Source of the DNA: Rhodospirillaceae bacterium bin65
Lineage (GTDB): Bacteria > Pseudomonadota > Alphaproteobacteria > Bin65
DNA length: 64,000 nucleotides
Reading direction: 5' to 3'
Assembly: GCA_002238725.1 (NCBI GenBank)
Contig: MPMX01000001.1
Coordinates: forward strand, 248,001 to 312,000
Below are positions 47,437-55,954 of this stretch, piece by piece (position 1 is the stretch's first letter; each line of letters starts with the position of its first letter). Below the pieces are notes generated by a model, which worked only from the letters and a program-made list of their open reading frames with translations, was not told the origin of the DNA and did not search any database. The position numbers and the translations under genes are program-made.

Positions 47437-48530
47437 GACGTTTCCGTCCCTTCCACCACGGCGCGCAGCAGGTCGGCGCGCGTGATCGCGCCGATATCCT
47501 GCCCGCTTTCGCCGGTGACCAGGACCGGCGCATCGTCCTCGATCGCGGCCTCGATCAGGACGCTCAGGTTTTCATCGTGCCGGAAGCGCCGCGCGTCGGC
47601 CGGGATCGGCCCGTATTTCGCCTCGTGCTCTTCGAGCGGCGTCATCACGGCATGGGCGCGTACGACCTTCAGGCGCGAAATGCCGGCGACGAAATCGGCG
47701 ACATAGTCGTCTTCCGGATGCATGACGATCTCTTCCGGCCGGCCGGTCTGGACGACGCGGCCATCGCGCATGATCGCGATCCGGTCGCCGATGCGGACCG
47801 CCTCGTCGAGATCGTGGGTGATGAAGACGGTCGTCTTGTTCATGATGCCGGCGAGCTTGATGAACTCGTCCTGCAACTGCCGGCGGATCAGCGGATCGAG
47901 CGCGCTGAACGGCTCGTCCATCAGGAGAATTTCCGGGTCGGCGGCGAGCGCCCTTGCGAGGCCGACGCGCTGCTGCATACCGCCGGACAGTTCGTGCGCG
48001 AACTTGTGGCCCCAGCCGCCGAGTTCGACCATCCGGATCGCGCGCTGGGCCACTTCGGTGCGCTCGTTCTTGCTCACGCCGCGGATTTCCAGCGGCAGGG
48101 AGATATTGTCCAGAACCGAGCGGTGGGGCATCAGCGCGAAGTTCTGGAACACCATTCCGATATGTTCGTTGCGATAGCGCCGGAGCGCCTCGTCCTGCAA
48201 CGACAGGATGTCTTCGCCGTTGACCAGGACACGGCCCGCCGTCGGCTCCAGCAGCCGGTTGATGTGCCGGACCAGGGTGGACTTGCCGCTGCCGGACAGG
48301 CCCATGACGCAGAAGATTTCGCCGCGCCGGATCGAAAGGCTGACATCGGCTACGCCGACGACGCAGTCGAACCGTTCCAGGACATCGGCTTTGGAGACAT
48401 CGTCGGCCCGGACGGCGTCGAGCGCTTCCCGGGCCCGGGCGCCGAATATCTTCCAGACGCCCTCGATTTCGATGGCGACGTCCATCGGGTTCAACCCGGT
48501 TGCGGCACTGGCAATTGCAGCGGCGCTCAT
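47433..48530 (-). CDS. Glycine betaine/proline-type ABC transporter ATPase
   Basis: This 365-residue ATPase of the ProV/OpuAA group has Walker A GLSGSGKST, signature LSGGMQQRVGLARALA and Walker B ILLMDEPFSALDP. The switch is FITHDLDEAV, and a shortened C-terminal CBS-like region ends GQDIGAITRADLLRAVVEGT. ATG 48530 is taken; the frame extends to a TTG at 48554, and ATG codons further in are possible. An intergenic hairpin separates it from the binding-protein gene. Confidence 0.92.
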   Translation of the reverse strand: MSAAAIASAATGLNPMDVAIEIEGVWKIFGARAREALDAVRADDVSKADVLERFDCVVGVADVSLSIRRGEIFCVMGLSGSGKSTLVRHINRLLEPTAGRVLVNGEDILSLQDEALRRYRNEHIGMVFQNFALMPHRSVLDNISLPLEIRGVSKNERTEVAQRAIRMVELGGWGHKFAHELSGGMQQRVGLARALAADPEILLMDEPFSALDPLIRRQLQDEFIKLAGIMNKTTVFITHDLDEAVRIGDRIAIMRDGRVVQTGRPEEIVMHPEDDYVADFVAGISRLKVVRAHAVMTPLEEHEAKYGPIPADARRFRHDENLSVLIEAAIEDDAPVLVTGESGQDIGAITRADLLRAVVEGTETS

Positions 48531-48561
48531 GGGCTGGCGATCGCTCTCAGGCAAGCGCCAC

Positions 48562-48577
48562 CGGGGCCGGAGCCCCG
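48562..48577. promoter_or_regulatory. Intercistronic hairpin after the binding-protein gene
   Basis: CGGGGC-CGGA-GCCCCG forms a 6-bp GC stem with a 4-base loop in the 90-bp spacer between the binding-protein and ATPase genes. There is no T-run. Such hairpins often stabilise the abundant binding-protein mRNA and reduce read-through; that role is inferred. Confidence 0.45.
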
Positions 48578-48620
48578 ATGGCTGTACTTGCTTCCTGGTG
48601 CAGAAACCGGATGCGCCGGC

Positions 48621-49577
48621 CTACAGGCCGAGCCAGCCGTCTACACGCTTGCCGTTCTTTGCGACCCATTCCTTGGCCACTTCTGCAGGGTCGCGCCGCT
48701 TGGCGGCGATCTGGAAGACCAGATTGCTCACCGTATCGGAATCCAGCTTCATGTTGCGCAGGAAGGCGGCGATGGTCGGGGAGCGCTTCTCGAGCGATTT
48801 CGAATAGGCGACCTGGACCGCCTTCAGCGCGTCCTCGGTCATCACCTTGGACTTCTTCTTCCAGTCCGCGCTCTGCTTCGGCTGGACCATGATGTATTTT
48901 TTCGGATCGAATTTCGGCTCATTCAGCCGCACGATATCGAACATGTTCCAGATGGCGTGGGGCGAATAGCAGTAGAAGGCATAGCCCTGCTTCTTCTTGA
49001 TGCTGTCGCCGACGCGCGCCGTCATCACGCTCTGCTCGGCGCGGATCGGCTCCATGAACGCCATCAGGCCGTAGTCGCGCACCTTGATCTCGTTGACGTT
49101 GGCCGAGGCCCAGCCCGGCGCGCCGATCCAGATCTCGCCCTTGCCGTTGCCGTCGCTGTCCATCGCCTTGGCAACTTCCGGACGGGTCAGGTCGAAGACC
49201 GAGGTCACCTTGTGCTTCTTCGAGAATTCCTTGGAAACGCAGAAGCCCTGGCGGCCGACATAGGGGTTCTTGCTCAGGACGACCGTCTTCTTCTTCTTCA
49301 CGTACTCGTTGGTGAAGGTTTCCTGGTTCGGCAACCAGACATCCGGATGGACGTCGATTTCGCCCTTGCCGCGGTCCATGCCGGCAAAGATGCTGGCGTT
49401 GGTGCCGGGCACCATGTCGGTCGTGCCGCCCATCTTGGTCTCGACGACGACCTTGATCAGGTTGGCGATCGCCTTGGCGCCGACCCAGTTCGGCACGCCG
49501 ATATTGACCGATTCGGCCTGCGCCGGCGCTGCAATGGCCACAATGGCCGCGGCGAGTAGGGTTGCTTTGAACTTCAT
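48621..49577 (-). CDS. Glycine-betaine-type ABC transporter substrate-binding protein
   Basis: This 318-residue periplasmic binding protein of the OpuAC/ProX family has a Sec signal peptide (LLAAAIVAIAAPAQAES). Mature segments typical of the family are IGVPNWVGAKAIANLIK, WLPNQETFTNEYV and IWIGAPGWASANVNEI. The ligand may be glycine betaine, proline betaine, choline or a related zwitterion; the aromatic cage cannot be fixed by eye. ATG 49577 follows GGAGGAA. It is first in the operon, and a GbsR-like regulator is far away at 1 kb. Confidence 0.92.
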   Translation of the reverse strand: MKFKATLLAAAIVAIAAPAQAESVNIGVPNWVGAKAIANLIKVVVETKMGGTTDMVPGTNASIFAGMDRGKGEIDVHPDVWLPNQETFTNEYVKKKKTVVLSKNPYVGRQGFCVSKEFSKKHKVTSVFDLTRPEVAKAMDSDGNGKGEIWIGAPGWASANVNEIKVRDYGLMAFMEPIRAEQSVMTARVGDSIKKKQGYAFYCYSPHAIWNMFDIVRLNEPKFDPKKYIMVQPKQSADWKKKSKVMTEDALKAVQVAYSKSLEKRSPTIAAFLRNMKLDSDTVSNLVFQIAAKRRDPAEVAKEWVAKNGKRVDGWLGL

Positions 49578-49756
49578 CGATTTCCTCCGGTTTGAATTTT
49601 CGGGACCCATTTCCATGGGTCGCCCATGTTGGAACGCAGGACGGACACTCCTCCACGTCTCGTCTGCAAGCGCTTCCAAGTAACGGCCTCCCCGACCGGC
49701 TACAAGAGATTCCCGAGGGTCCGGCCTATAGGTCGCATCGTTCCGGCGCAGACCCG

Positions 49757-50860
49757 TCAGTTCCGGCTGTCCGCCCCGTGGGCGCCGAGCGGCAGCAGGC
49801 GGGTGACGTGTCCCATCTTGCGCCCGGCCCGGGCCTCGGCCTTGCCGTACAGGTGCATGTGCACAGCCGGATCGGCGGTCAACCCCGCCCAATCGTCGGC
49901 TTCGGCGCCCAGCAGGTTGGTCATCACAGCATCGAAACGGCGGCCGGGATCGCCCAGCGGCAGACCGCAGATCGCCCGCACCAACTGCTCGAACTGGCCT
50001 GTGCGGCAGGCTTCGATCGTCCAGTGGCCGGAATTGTGCGGCCGCGGCGCCATTTCGTTGACCAGCAGCCCGTCCTGCGGCGACCAGAAGAACTCGACGG
50101 CGAGCAGGCCGACCAGCGACAGGCGTTCGGCGAGGCGGCAGGCCGCTGCCTCGGCCTCCCGCCGCACGGCATCGGGGACCCGGGCCGGCGCCATGGTCGT
50201 GCGCAGAATGTGGTTCTCATGCTCGTTTTCGACAGCGTCGAACGACCGGACATCCCCGCCCTCGGACCGGGCGACGATCGCGGACAATTCCTTGTCGAAC
50301 GGGCACACCGCTTCGGCGATCAGCGAACCGCCCAGCGCCCGGCAGGCCTGCCGCGCCTCTTCCAGGTTCGCGACCCGGCGTTGCCCTTTCCCGTCATACC
50401 CCAGCCGCCGGGTTTTCAGGATGGCCGGGAAGCCGACGGTGTCCGTCATGGCGGAGAGGTCGCCACTATCGACGGCGGCGAAGGCGACGGTCTCCAGTTC
50501 CGCCTCCTGCGCAAAAATCTTTTCCTTCAGCCTGTCCTGGGTCACAGCGAGGACGCGATCCCGGGGCGCGGTCCGCACACGCGCCGCCAAAGCTGCGACC
50601 GTGGCCGCGGGCACATTCTCGAACTCCAGCGTGACAACGTCGGACAGGTCGGCGAACCGGGCGAGCGCTTCGGCATCGTCGTAGGGCGCGACGACGGTTC
50701 GCCAGGCGACCTGCGAGGCCGGGCTGTCCGCTTCCGGCGTAAGCACCGCGCAGCGATAGCCGAGCGGCGCTGCGGCCAGCGCGATCATCCGGCCGAGCTG
50801 TCCGCCGCCGAGGATGCCGATAACGCTGCCCGGCGGCACCGGCGCCCCGGAGGGGGCCAT
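49757..50860 (-). CDS. purK: 5-(carboxyamino)imidazole ribonucleotide synthase
   Basis: This 367-residue ATP-grasp enzyme carboxylates AIR with bicarbonate and ATP in purine synthesis. The N-terminal fold is IGILGGGQLGRMIALAA, the ATP-grasp segments are ILKTRRLGYDGKGQ and IAEAVCPFDKELS, and the catalytic NEMAPRPHNSGHWTIEA is intact. ATG 50860 lies 5 bp after the purE stop, so the two are an operon in the purE-purK order. Confidence 0.96.
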   Translation of the reverse strand: MAPSGAPVPPGSVIGILGGGQLGRMIALAAAPLGYRCAVLTPEADSPASQVAWRTVVAPYDDAEALARFADLSDVVTLEFENVPAATVAALAARVRTAPRDRVLAVTQDRLKEKIFAQEAELETVAFAAVDSGDLSAMTDTVGFPAILKTRRLGYDGKGQRRVANLEEARQACRALGGSLIAEAVCPFDKELSAIVARSEGGDVRSFDAVENEHENHILRTTMAPARVPDAVRREAEAAACRLAERLSLVGLLAVEFFWSPQDGLLVNEMAPRPHNSGHWTIEACRTGQFEQLVRAICGLPLGDPGRRFDAVMTNLLGAEADDWAGLTADPAVHMHLYGKAEARAGRKMGHVTRLLPLGAHGADSRN

Positions 50861-50865
50861 CGCCG

Positions 50866-51354
50866 TCAATCCGGCGTTTCGGCGACGGCGTCCGTCTGCG
50901 CCTGCCGCCACGCTGTCAGCGCCGCATCGATGCGTTCGTCGCCGAGCGCGAGGATGGAAGCGGCCAGCAGACCGGCGTTCTTCGCCCCGGCCTTGCCGAT
51001 GGCGAGGGTCCCGACCGGCACGCCGCCCGGCATCTGGACGATCGAATGCAGGGAATCGATTCCGGACAGGGCGGCCGAAGATACGGGTACACCGAGCACG
51101 GGCAGCGTGGTCAGGGACGCAATCATGCCCGGCAGATGGGCCGCCCCGCCGGCACCGGCGATAATGACCTTGAAGCCGGCGTCCCTGGCGCTCTTCGCAA
51201 ACGCATAGAGCCGGTCGGGCGTCCGGTGGGCGGAGACGATCCGGGTCTCCGTCTCGACGCCGAGTTCGGCCAGAACGTCCCGGGCTTCTTTCATGGTCTC
51301 CCAGTCGGACTGGCTGCCCATGACGATGGCCACCGGCGGCGCGCTGCTATCCAT
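50866..51354 (-). CDS. purE: N5-carboxyaminoimidazole ribonucleotide mutase
   Basis: This 162-residue class I PurE has the active-site loop [11 protein letters not shown] near residues 12-22, [13 protein letters not shown], then [12 protein letters not shown] and [13 protein letters not shown]. It isomerises N5-CAIR to CAIR using the product of PurK, its operon partner. ATG 51354 has no strong ribosome-binding site visible. Confidence 0.96.
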   Translation of the reverse strand: MDSSAPPVAIVMGSQSDWETMKEARDVLAELGVETETRIVSAHRTPDRLYAFAKSARDAGFKVIIAGAGGAAHLPGMIASLTTLPVLGVPVSSAALSGIDSLHSIVQMPGGVPVGTLAIGKAGAKNAGLLAASILALGDERIDAALTAWRQAQTDAVAETPD

Positions 51355-51691
51355 GGTCTCGTGGCGATCCGTCGTGCAGGAAGCGGCGGATTATAGTCTG
51401 GGACGGGACGGGGGCAACCGATCATGGCCGGCCGCGCCGGTATCGGGCTCTTTCCGAATGACTGCGTTCGGATAGACGTGAAACGATGGCCTTCGATGTG
51501 AGAGTGGGGGTTCCGAAGCTGCCAGCGCCGGACAAGCAGCTTGAAGGAGGCCCCATGCAGGTCCGAAGCCTGTCCCGGCAGCGGGCGCACGATCCGACAG
51601 GTTCGGCCAAGTAATCGGCCAATCGATCGATGAAATTTGGTCAACATATTGAATTTATTGTATTTTCAACTGTTCAAAATCGGCCATTGCG
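51355..51691. other. Intergenic region between purE and fic
   Basis: This 337-bp gap holds the leftward purE promoter region and, at its right end (about 51629-51680), an AT-rich stretch. ATCGGCC recurs at 51614 and 51680. No convincing gene was seen; the AT-rich end marks the boundary of the accessory segment with Fic and VapBC. Confidence 0.45.
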
Positions 51692-52816
51692 GTGGTCGCA
51701 ACGCTCTCTTCGGCGAGCGCCGTCCTGGGCGCCCGGCTGCATCCGGCGACGGTTTCGAACCTCGCTGCTCTCGTGCGCCTGATGAACTGCTACTACAGCA
51801 ATCTCATCGAGGGCCACAGCACCCGGCCCCGGGACATCGAACGCGCGCTCGCCGGCGATCTCGATGAGGACGAGGGGCGACGCAACCTGCAGATCGAGGC
51901 CGCCGCCCATGTCCGTCTGCAGGAGAAGATCGATCGCCTGGCCGCTGAGGACCGGCTGCCCGAGCCGGCGTCCCGCAACTTCATCCGCTGGCTGCACGCC
52001 GAGTTCTACAGCGGCGCGCCGGAGGCAATGTTGATCGTCAAGTCCGCGCATGCCGAATGCCTCATGACGCCGGGAGCGTGGCGCTCGGCGCCCGAACACG
52101 ATGCCGCCGTCGGCCGCCATATCCCGCCGTCGAGCCGCGCGATAGACCCGTTCATGGCGCATTTCGAGCGACGCTATCGCTTTGAGGAGATGGGCCCCGC
52201 GACGCGCATCCTGGCAATGGCGGCGGCCCATCACCGGTTGAACTACATCCACCCATTCCCGGACGGGAACGGCAGGGTGAGCCGTCTCATGAGCCACGCC
52301 ATGGCGTTGAGCGCCGGCATCGGCGCCCATGGCCTCTGGTCGTTGTCGCGCGGCCTTGCCCGGGGGCTTGAGAGCCGCCGGGACTACAAGGCATGGATGG
52401 ATCGCGCCGATACGCCGCGTCAGGGCGACAGGGACGGGCGCGGCAACCTCTCCCGGCAGGCGCTTGCCGACTTCACGCTCTGGTTCCTGAGGGTATGCCT
52501 CGACCAGGTGACCTTCATGGCGGACCTCTTCGATCTCGACAATCTGGAAGCCCGCCTGGCGCGCCACGTCGAGCGTAGCGAAGGGCTGAAACCCGAAGCC
52601 GCGCAATTGCTGCGCGAAGCATTGATCCGCGGCCAGATCGAGCGCGGCGAAGCATCCCGGATCACGGGATTGCCCGAGCGCACTGCTCGGCGCGTCCTCG
52701 GCGATGTCGTCGACGCAGGCCTGCTCGCATCGGCAACGCCGAAGGGACCCGTCTCATTGCGCTTTCCGGTCAATGCGCTGGAAGCGCTCTTCCTGCGACT
52801 CTACCCGGAGATATGA
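51692..52816 (+). CDS. fic: Fic-family protein adenylyltransferase, N-terminus uncertain
   Basis: This roughly 374-residue Fic-domain protein should transfer AMP, or a related nucleotide group, to target proteins. The Fic motif [12 protein letters not shown] is at residues 187-198. An N-terminal inhibitory motif SNLIEG (S-x3-E-G, residues 36-41) suggests self-inhibition. The C-terminal 75 residues form a winged helix ([18 protein letters not shown]). The first possible start is GTG 51692 without a ribosome-binding site; the frame closes at 51650-51652 and has no ATG before codon 31. By my recollection of the family, relatives begin earlier, so a 5' truncation is possible. Confidence 0.85.
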   Translation: MVATLSSASAVLGARLHPATVSNLAALVRLMNCYYSNLIEGHSTRPRDIERALAGDLDEDEGRRNLQIEAAAHVRLQEKIDRLAAEDRLPEPASRNFIRWLHAEFYSGAPEAMLIVKSAHAECLMTPGAWRSAPEHDAAVGRHIPPSSRAIDPFMAHFERRYRFEEMGPATRILAMAAAHHRLNYIHPFPDGNGRVSRLMSHAMALSAGIGAHGLWSLSRGLARGLESRRDYKAWMDRADTPRQGDRDGRGNLSRQALADFTLWFLRVCLDQVTFMADLFDLDNLEARLARHVERSEGLKPEAAQLLREALIRGQIERGEASRITGLPERTARRVLGDVVDAGLLASATPKGPVSLRFPVNALEALFLRLYPEI

Positions 52817-52970
52817 GCGGGCCGCAGGATGTTCGACTTTGCTGGTGCGCGGTATCGTGAATTGCGCACGGCGCGATGGGTCGGGACATAGCCACGAACT
52901 GCCGAGGAGGGCCCGTCCACTGCGGGACAGGTCCCGGACTGGCGCTGGACCGTTCTCCGAAACATATAGT

Positions 52971-52989
52971 ATATATCATTGAGATATAT
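52971..52989. promoter_or_regulatory. Candidate VapBC operator
   Basis: ATATATC-ATTGA-GATATAT is a perfect 7-bp inverted repeat with a 5-bp spacer in an AT-rich patch. It sits 16 bp upstream of the vapB GTG and next to its ribosome-binding site. VapB-type antitoxins bind such palindromes to autorepress; binding here is inferred. Confidence 0.65.
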
Positions 52990-53005
52990 TATAGGAGGCC
53001 TTCCA

Positions 53006-53254
53006 GTGTCCGAAACGGCGAAACTCTTCTGGTCCGGCCGCTCGCAGGCGGTGCGGTTGCCGAAACGGTTCCGGATGCCGGGCGCGGAAGTGCGCATCCG
53101 CAGGCAGGGCGCAGCTGTTGTCTTGGAGCCCGTCGAAGCGGACTGGGCATGGCTGGACGCCATTGCCGGCGAATTCTCATCCGACTTCTTCGCCGATGGT
53201 CGCAGCCAGCCCGAGTTGCCGCATCGTCCCGGGCTCGACGGCCCGCTCGAATGA
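53006..53254 (+). CDS. vapB: VapB-family antitoxin (AbrB/SpoVT fold)
   Basis: This 82-residue antitoxin has an N-terminal swapped-hairpin DNA-binding domain (AKLFWSGRSQAVRLPKRFRM) and an acidic toxin-binding C-terminus (LDAIAGEFSSDFF). The start is GTG 53006, 7 bp after a perfect AGGAGG (52993-52998). An in-frame codon at 52979 lies inside the operator and is not the start. It overlaps vapC by four bases. Confidence 0.92.
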   Translation: MSETAKLFWSGRSQAVRLPKRFRMPGAEVRIRRQGAAVVLEPVEADWAWLDAIAGEFSSDFFADGRSQPELPHRPGLDGPLE

Positions 53255-53664
53255 TGCGCTACCTCCTCGACACCAACGCCTGCATCGCGCTGCTCAACGA
53301 CACCTCGCCGCCGCTCGCCGCCCGCCTGCGCCGTCACGCTCCGGCGGATATCGGACTGCCGGCGCCGGTGGCATACGAACTCTATTACGGCGCCTGCAAG
53401 AGCCGGCAAGCACGCCGGAATCTCGACCTGCTTGACCGTATGGCGTTCGAGATTGTTCCGTTCGACGCCGGCGACGCGCGCGTGGCCGGCGCGATCCGCG
53501 CCGAGCTCGAAGCGACGGGTCATCCGATCGGGCCGTACGACCTGTTGATCGCCGGACAGGCCCGCGGCCGCGCGCTTGTGCTGGTCACGGCAAACAGCCG
53601 GGAGTTCGAGCGGGTCGACGGCCTGGAATGGGAGGACTGGTCGCGCAGCGGCGCCGATTCGTGA
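53251..53664 (+). CDS. vapC: VapC-family PIN-domain ribonuclease toxin
   Basis: This 137-residue PIN-domain toxin has acidic metal-binding residues in YLLDTNACIALLN (Asp7), VAYELYYG (Glu) and YDLLIAGQA (Asp). The ending VTANSREFERVDGLEWEDW is typical. It should cleave tRNA or other RNA until neutralised by VapB. ATG 53251 overlaps the vapB stop (ATGA); ATG 53254 also possible. All catalytic positions are intact, so the pair looks functional. Confidence 0.93.
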   Translation: MMRYLLDTNACIALLNDTSPPLAARLRRHAPADIGLPAPVAYELYYGACKSRQARRNLDLLDRMAFEIVPFDAGDARVAGAIRAELEATGHPIGPYDLLIAGQARGRALVLVTANSREFERVDGLEWEDWSRSGADS

Positions 53665-53706
53665 TTGTGCGGGGCGGTGAGCCGCTTTCAACGCTTCACC
53701 ACGCCC

Positions 53707-53940
53707 TCACGCAATAATGTCTGGCAGCAGTTCGCTTTCCAGCCGGTTGATCTGGTCGCGCAGGGCGAGCTTCCGCTTCTTGAGGCGCTGCATGCGGAGC
53801 TGATCGAAGGGCGCTTCCTCGTTCACCCTGGCAATCAGATCGTCCAGATCGCGGTGTTCGACGCGCAACTCCTCCAGCTTGCGCCGGATCGCCGCCTGTT
53901 CCCCGGCGCCTGCGCCGCCGGAATTCGGGTCGTCAGCCAT
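53707..53940 (-). CDS. DUF465/YdcH-family protein
   Basis: This 77-residue coiled-coil protein has the YdcH pattern VEHRDLDDLIARVNEEAPFD, then LRMQRLKKRKLALRDQINRL. The function is unknown. It overlaps nothing and is divergent from the TIGR02444 gene 80 bp away. A second, shorter member of the family lies 0.75 kb to the right on the other strand. Confidence 0.85.
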   Translation of the reverse strand: MADDPNSGGAGAGEQAAIRRKLEELRVEHRDLDDLIARVNEEAPFDQLRMQRLKKRKLALRDQINRLESELLPDIIA

Positions 53941-54020
53941 GGCCTCTCTCCGGCAAACAGACTACCCTTTTCCGGCTCGCTTGTGAAGCGAACGAAAGCG
54001 GCGATACGGCAGGCCGGAGC

Positions 54021-54551
54021 ATGCATTTCCCCGATCATCCGTTCTGGGATTTTTCCCTGTCCACCTATGGCCGGGACGGCGTCGCCGACGCCTGTATCGC
54101 GCTTCAGGAGGCGCATGGGGCGGACGTGAATATCCTGCTGTTCTGCGCCTGGGCCGGCTGCAACGGCGTGCGGCTCGACCGGACACGGATCGAGGCCGTG
54201 CGCGGCGCGGTCGCCGACTGGCACCAGGAGGTCGTCCGGCCGTTGCGCGCGGTGCGCCGGCGTCTGAAGACGGCGGTGGACGGCCGCGCGCCCGGCGATC
54301 TGCAATCGGCCTTGCGCGCCCGGGTCCAGAAGATAGAGATCGACGCCGAGCATATCGAACAGCTGAGGCTGGCCGCGCTCGCCGATTCGCTCGGATCGGG
54401 CGAACCCGGCGCGGCGGCGCTGGACAGCACGGCGGTGCGCAACAATATGGAAATCTACCTCTCGGTTCTCGGATCGGGAGCCGGCGCGCAGACCGGTGCC
54501 GCATTGGACACGATCGCAGCAGCGGCCTGCGGCAGCCATGCCGGCCGGTAG
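54021..54551 (+). CDS. TIGR02444-family protein
   Basis: This 176-residue helical cytoplasmic protein matches TIGR02444: HPFWDFSLSTYGRDGVADAC, then GADVNILLFCAWAGC and a conserved tryptophan in VADWHQEVVRPLRAVRR. No function is known. Its neighbours, two DUF465 proteins, do not suggest one. Confidence 0.85.
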   Translation: MHFPDHPFWDFSLSTYGRDGVADACIALQEAHGADVNILLFCAWAGCNGVRLDRTRIEAVRGAVADWHQEVVRPLRAVRRRLKTAVDGRAPGDLQSALRARVQKIEIDAEHIEQLRLAALADSLGSGEPGAAALDSTAVRNNMEIYLSVLGSGAGAQTGAALDTIAAAACGSHAGR

Positions 54552-54562
54552 CGGAGCCATCG

Positions 54563-54622
54563 ACCGAGCCGTTGGCCGAACCGATGGCCGAACCGCTGGC
54601 CGAACCGCTGGCCGAACCGCTG
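54563..54622. repeat. Five tandem 12-bp units
   Basis: Three identical GCCGAACCGCTG units follow GCCGAACCGATG and a first, diverged ACCGAGCCGTTG. The region lies between TIGR02444 and the DUF465 gene. In one frame it reads Ala-Glu-Pro-Leu repeats but is not part of a supported gene; replication slippage is the simple origin. Confidence 0.8.
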
Positions 54623-54689
54623 GATCGCTGCGGCTGCGTCTGTTAGGAATCGGTTGCCGACGTTAAACGGTTGTCACGTGGAGGTGCCC

Positions 54690-54857
54690 ATGTCCGTCGA
54701 TCCCCGGATCGAAGCATTGAAAGCCCGTCATCATTCTCTCGAGCAGTCCATTGCGGACGAAGAATCCCGTCCCCTTCCAAACGAACTGCAGATCGCGGAA
54801 CTGAAAAAGCAAAAGCTCCGCATCAAGGATGAAATCGCCATGTTAAGCAGCGCCTGA
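54690..54857 (+). CDS. Short DUF465/YdcH-family protein
   Basis: This 55-residue coiled-coil protein starts SVDPRIEALKARHHSLEQSI and contains LQIAELKKQKLRIKDEI, matching the short YdcH proteins of alphaproteobacteria. ATG 54690 has GGAGG at 54680-54684. The function is unknown. Confidence 0.85.
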   Translation: MSVDPRIEALKARHHSLEQSIADEESRPLPNELQIAELKKQKLRIKDEIAMLSSA

Positions 54858-54992
54858 CGGCGCTGATTTGTTGCCCGGCCGGTTCCCCGCGGTCGCCCCG
54901 CCCGTTGCCGCGCCGCGGCCGGGGCCGCCAGGGTTGCGGCGGCAGAGTTGCGGCGGCAGGGACATACAAGCCGATTACCGCGGGAGGGTACG

Positions 54993-55830
54993 ATGCTTCG
55001 AGTTTGCGCGGCGCTGGTTGCGGCCGTTCTGGTTCCGGGGATAGTCTCCGCCAAGGAGTTGAAGCCCAAATTCGGCGATATCGGCGGTGTCTACTACACC
55101 GACGTTTCGGATAACCGCGAAGCCTGCCGCCAGGCGATCAAAAACAAGATCGCCCTGTGCCGACAGAACACGAGCTTCGTCAGCAACACCCTGGACCGGA
55201 AGTATCCGGGCTGCCTGCCGATATTCCGGCAGCAGGCCGGGATCTGCGTCGCGCATTTCCGGCGCCAGACGAGCAAGTGCGACGTGCACGGCTCGGCCCG
55301 GATCGACGACTTCACCGGCTTCGCCTGCACGGTGACGGCGACGGTCGTCGAGGAGGGCGGCGAGCCGGAGCGCGGGGCGGACATCGCCCCGATGGGCCGG
55401 CGACTGGCTGCGCATCGCAACGGCGGGCGGCGGCACCGCATTCGTGCACGGGCGGTTCATGGTCGCCGCGGCGGGGCGGGAGCCGACCCGGCAGGGCACC
55501 GGTTCGGCGGCGAGACTGTCGCCGAAATGCACCGGGATGGCCGAGGGCGCAAAGTGCTGGAAGGAGACCGCCAACCGGCGTGGCTGCTATGTGTGGGACA
55601 ACCACTTTTTTCGCAACCAGACCGTGAGCTGGGGCGGAGCCTGTTCCCAGGGTGTTGGCGTCGGACGGGGAACGCTAAGGGCGACGCGGTATGGCAAGAC
55701 CCACGAATGGATGGGATCCCTGCTTCACGGCAAGATGCATGGACGGGGGGTCTGGCGCTTCGCCAACGGCAGATGTGCCGAAGCGAGGTATAGCCATGGA
55801 GAGCGGGTTGGATCGCGGAAACCCTGCTGA
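54993..55830 (+). pseudogene. Secreted MORN-like protein with a frameshift
   Basis: ATG 54993, with GGAGGG upstream, begins a signal peptide (CAALVAAVLVPGIVSA). A Cys-rich region follows (ACRQAIKNKIALCRQNTSF, YPGCLPIFRQQAGICVAHF). Sensible protein then switches frame near 55388, where dropping one base would join DIAP to WAGDWLRIATAGGGTAFVHG. The second frame continues with more Cys and a MORN-like block (MGSLLHGKMHGRGVWRFANG), ending at 55830; the first frame runs on to 55793 as an Arg-rich nonsense tail. The choice is true pseudogene or sequencing slip; function unknown. Confidence 0.6.
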
Positions 55831-55954
55831 CCGCGCGGTCGCGGCGCGCAAATTGCCGATACGGCAAAATCCGGGAAAATTGGGTCGAGCGGGTTTTTGA
55901 CGCCGGTGCGGCCGGGGGTTTGCAGACCGTTCCGGCCGATATGACGAAGCGCGC

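Noticed and set aside
54563..54622. Possible Ala-Glu-Pro-Leu repeat protein
   Set aside because: The frame has no start with a ribosome-binding site and ends soon after the repeats in DRCGCVC; it is treated as a DNA repeat.
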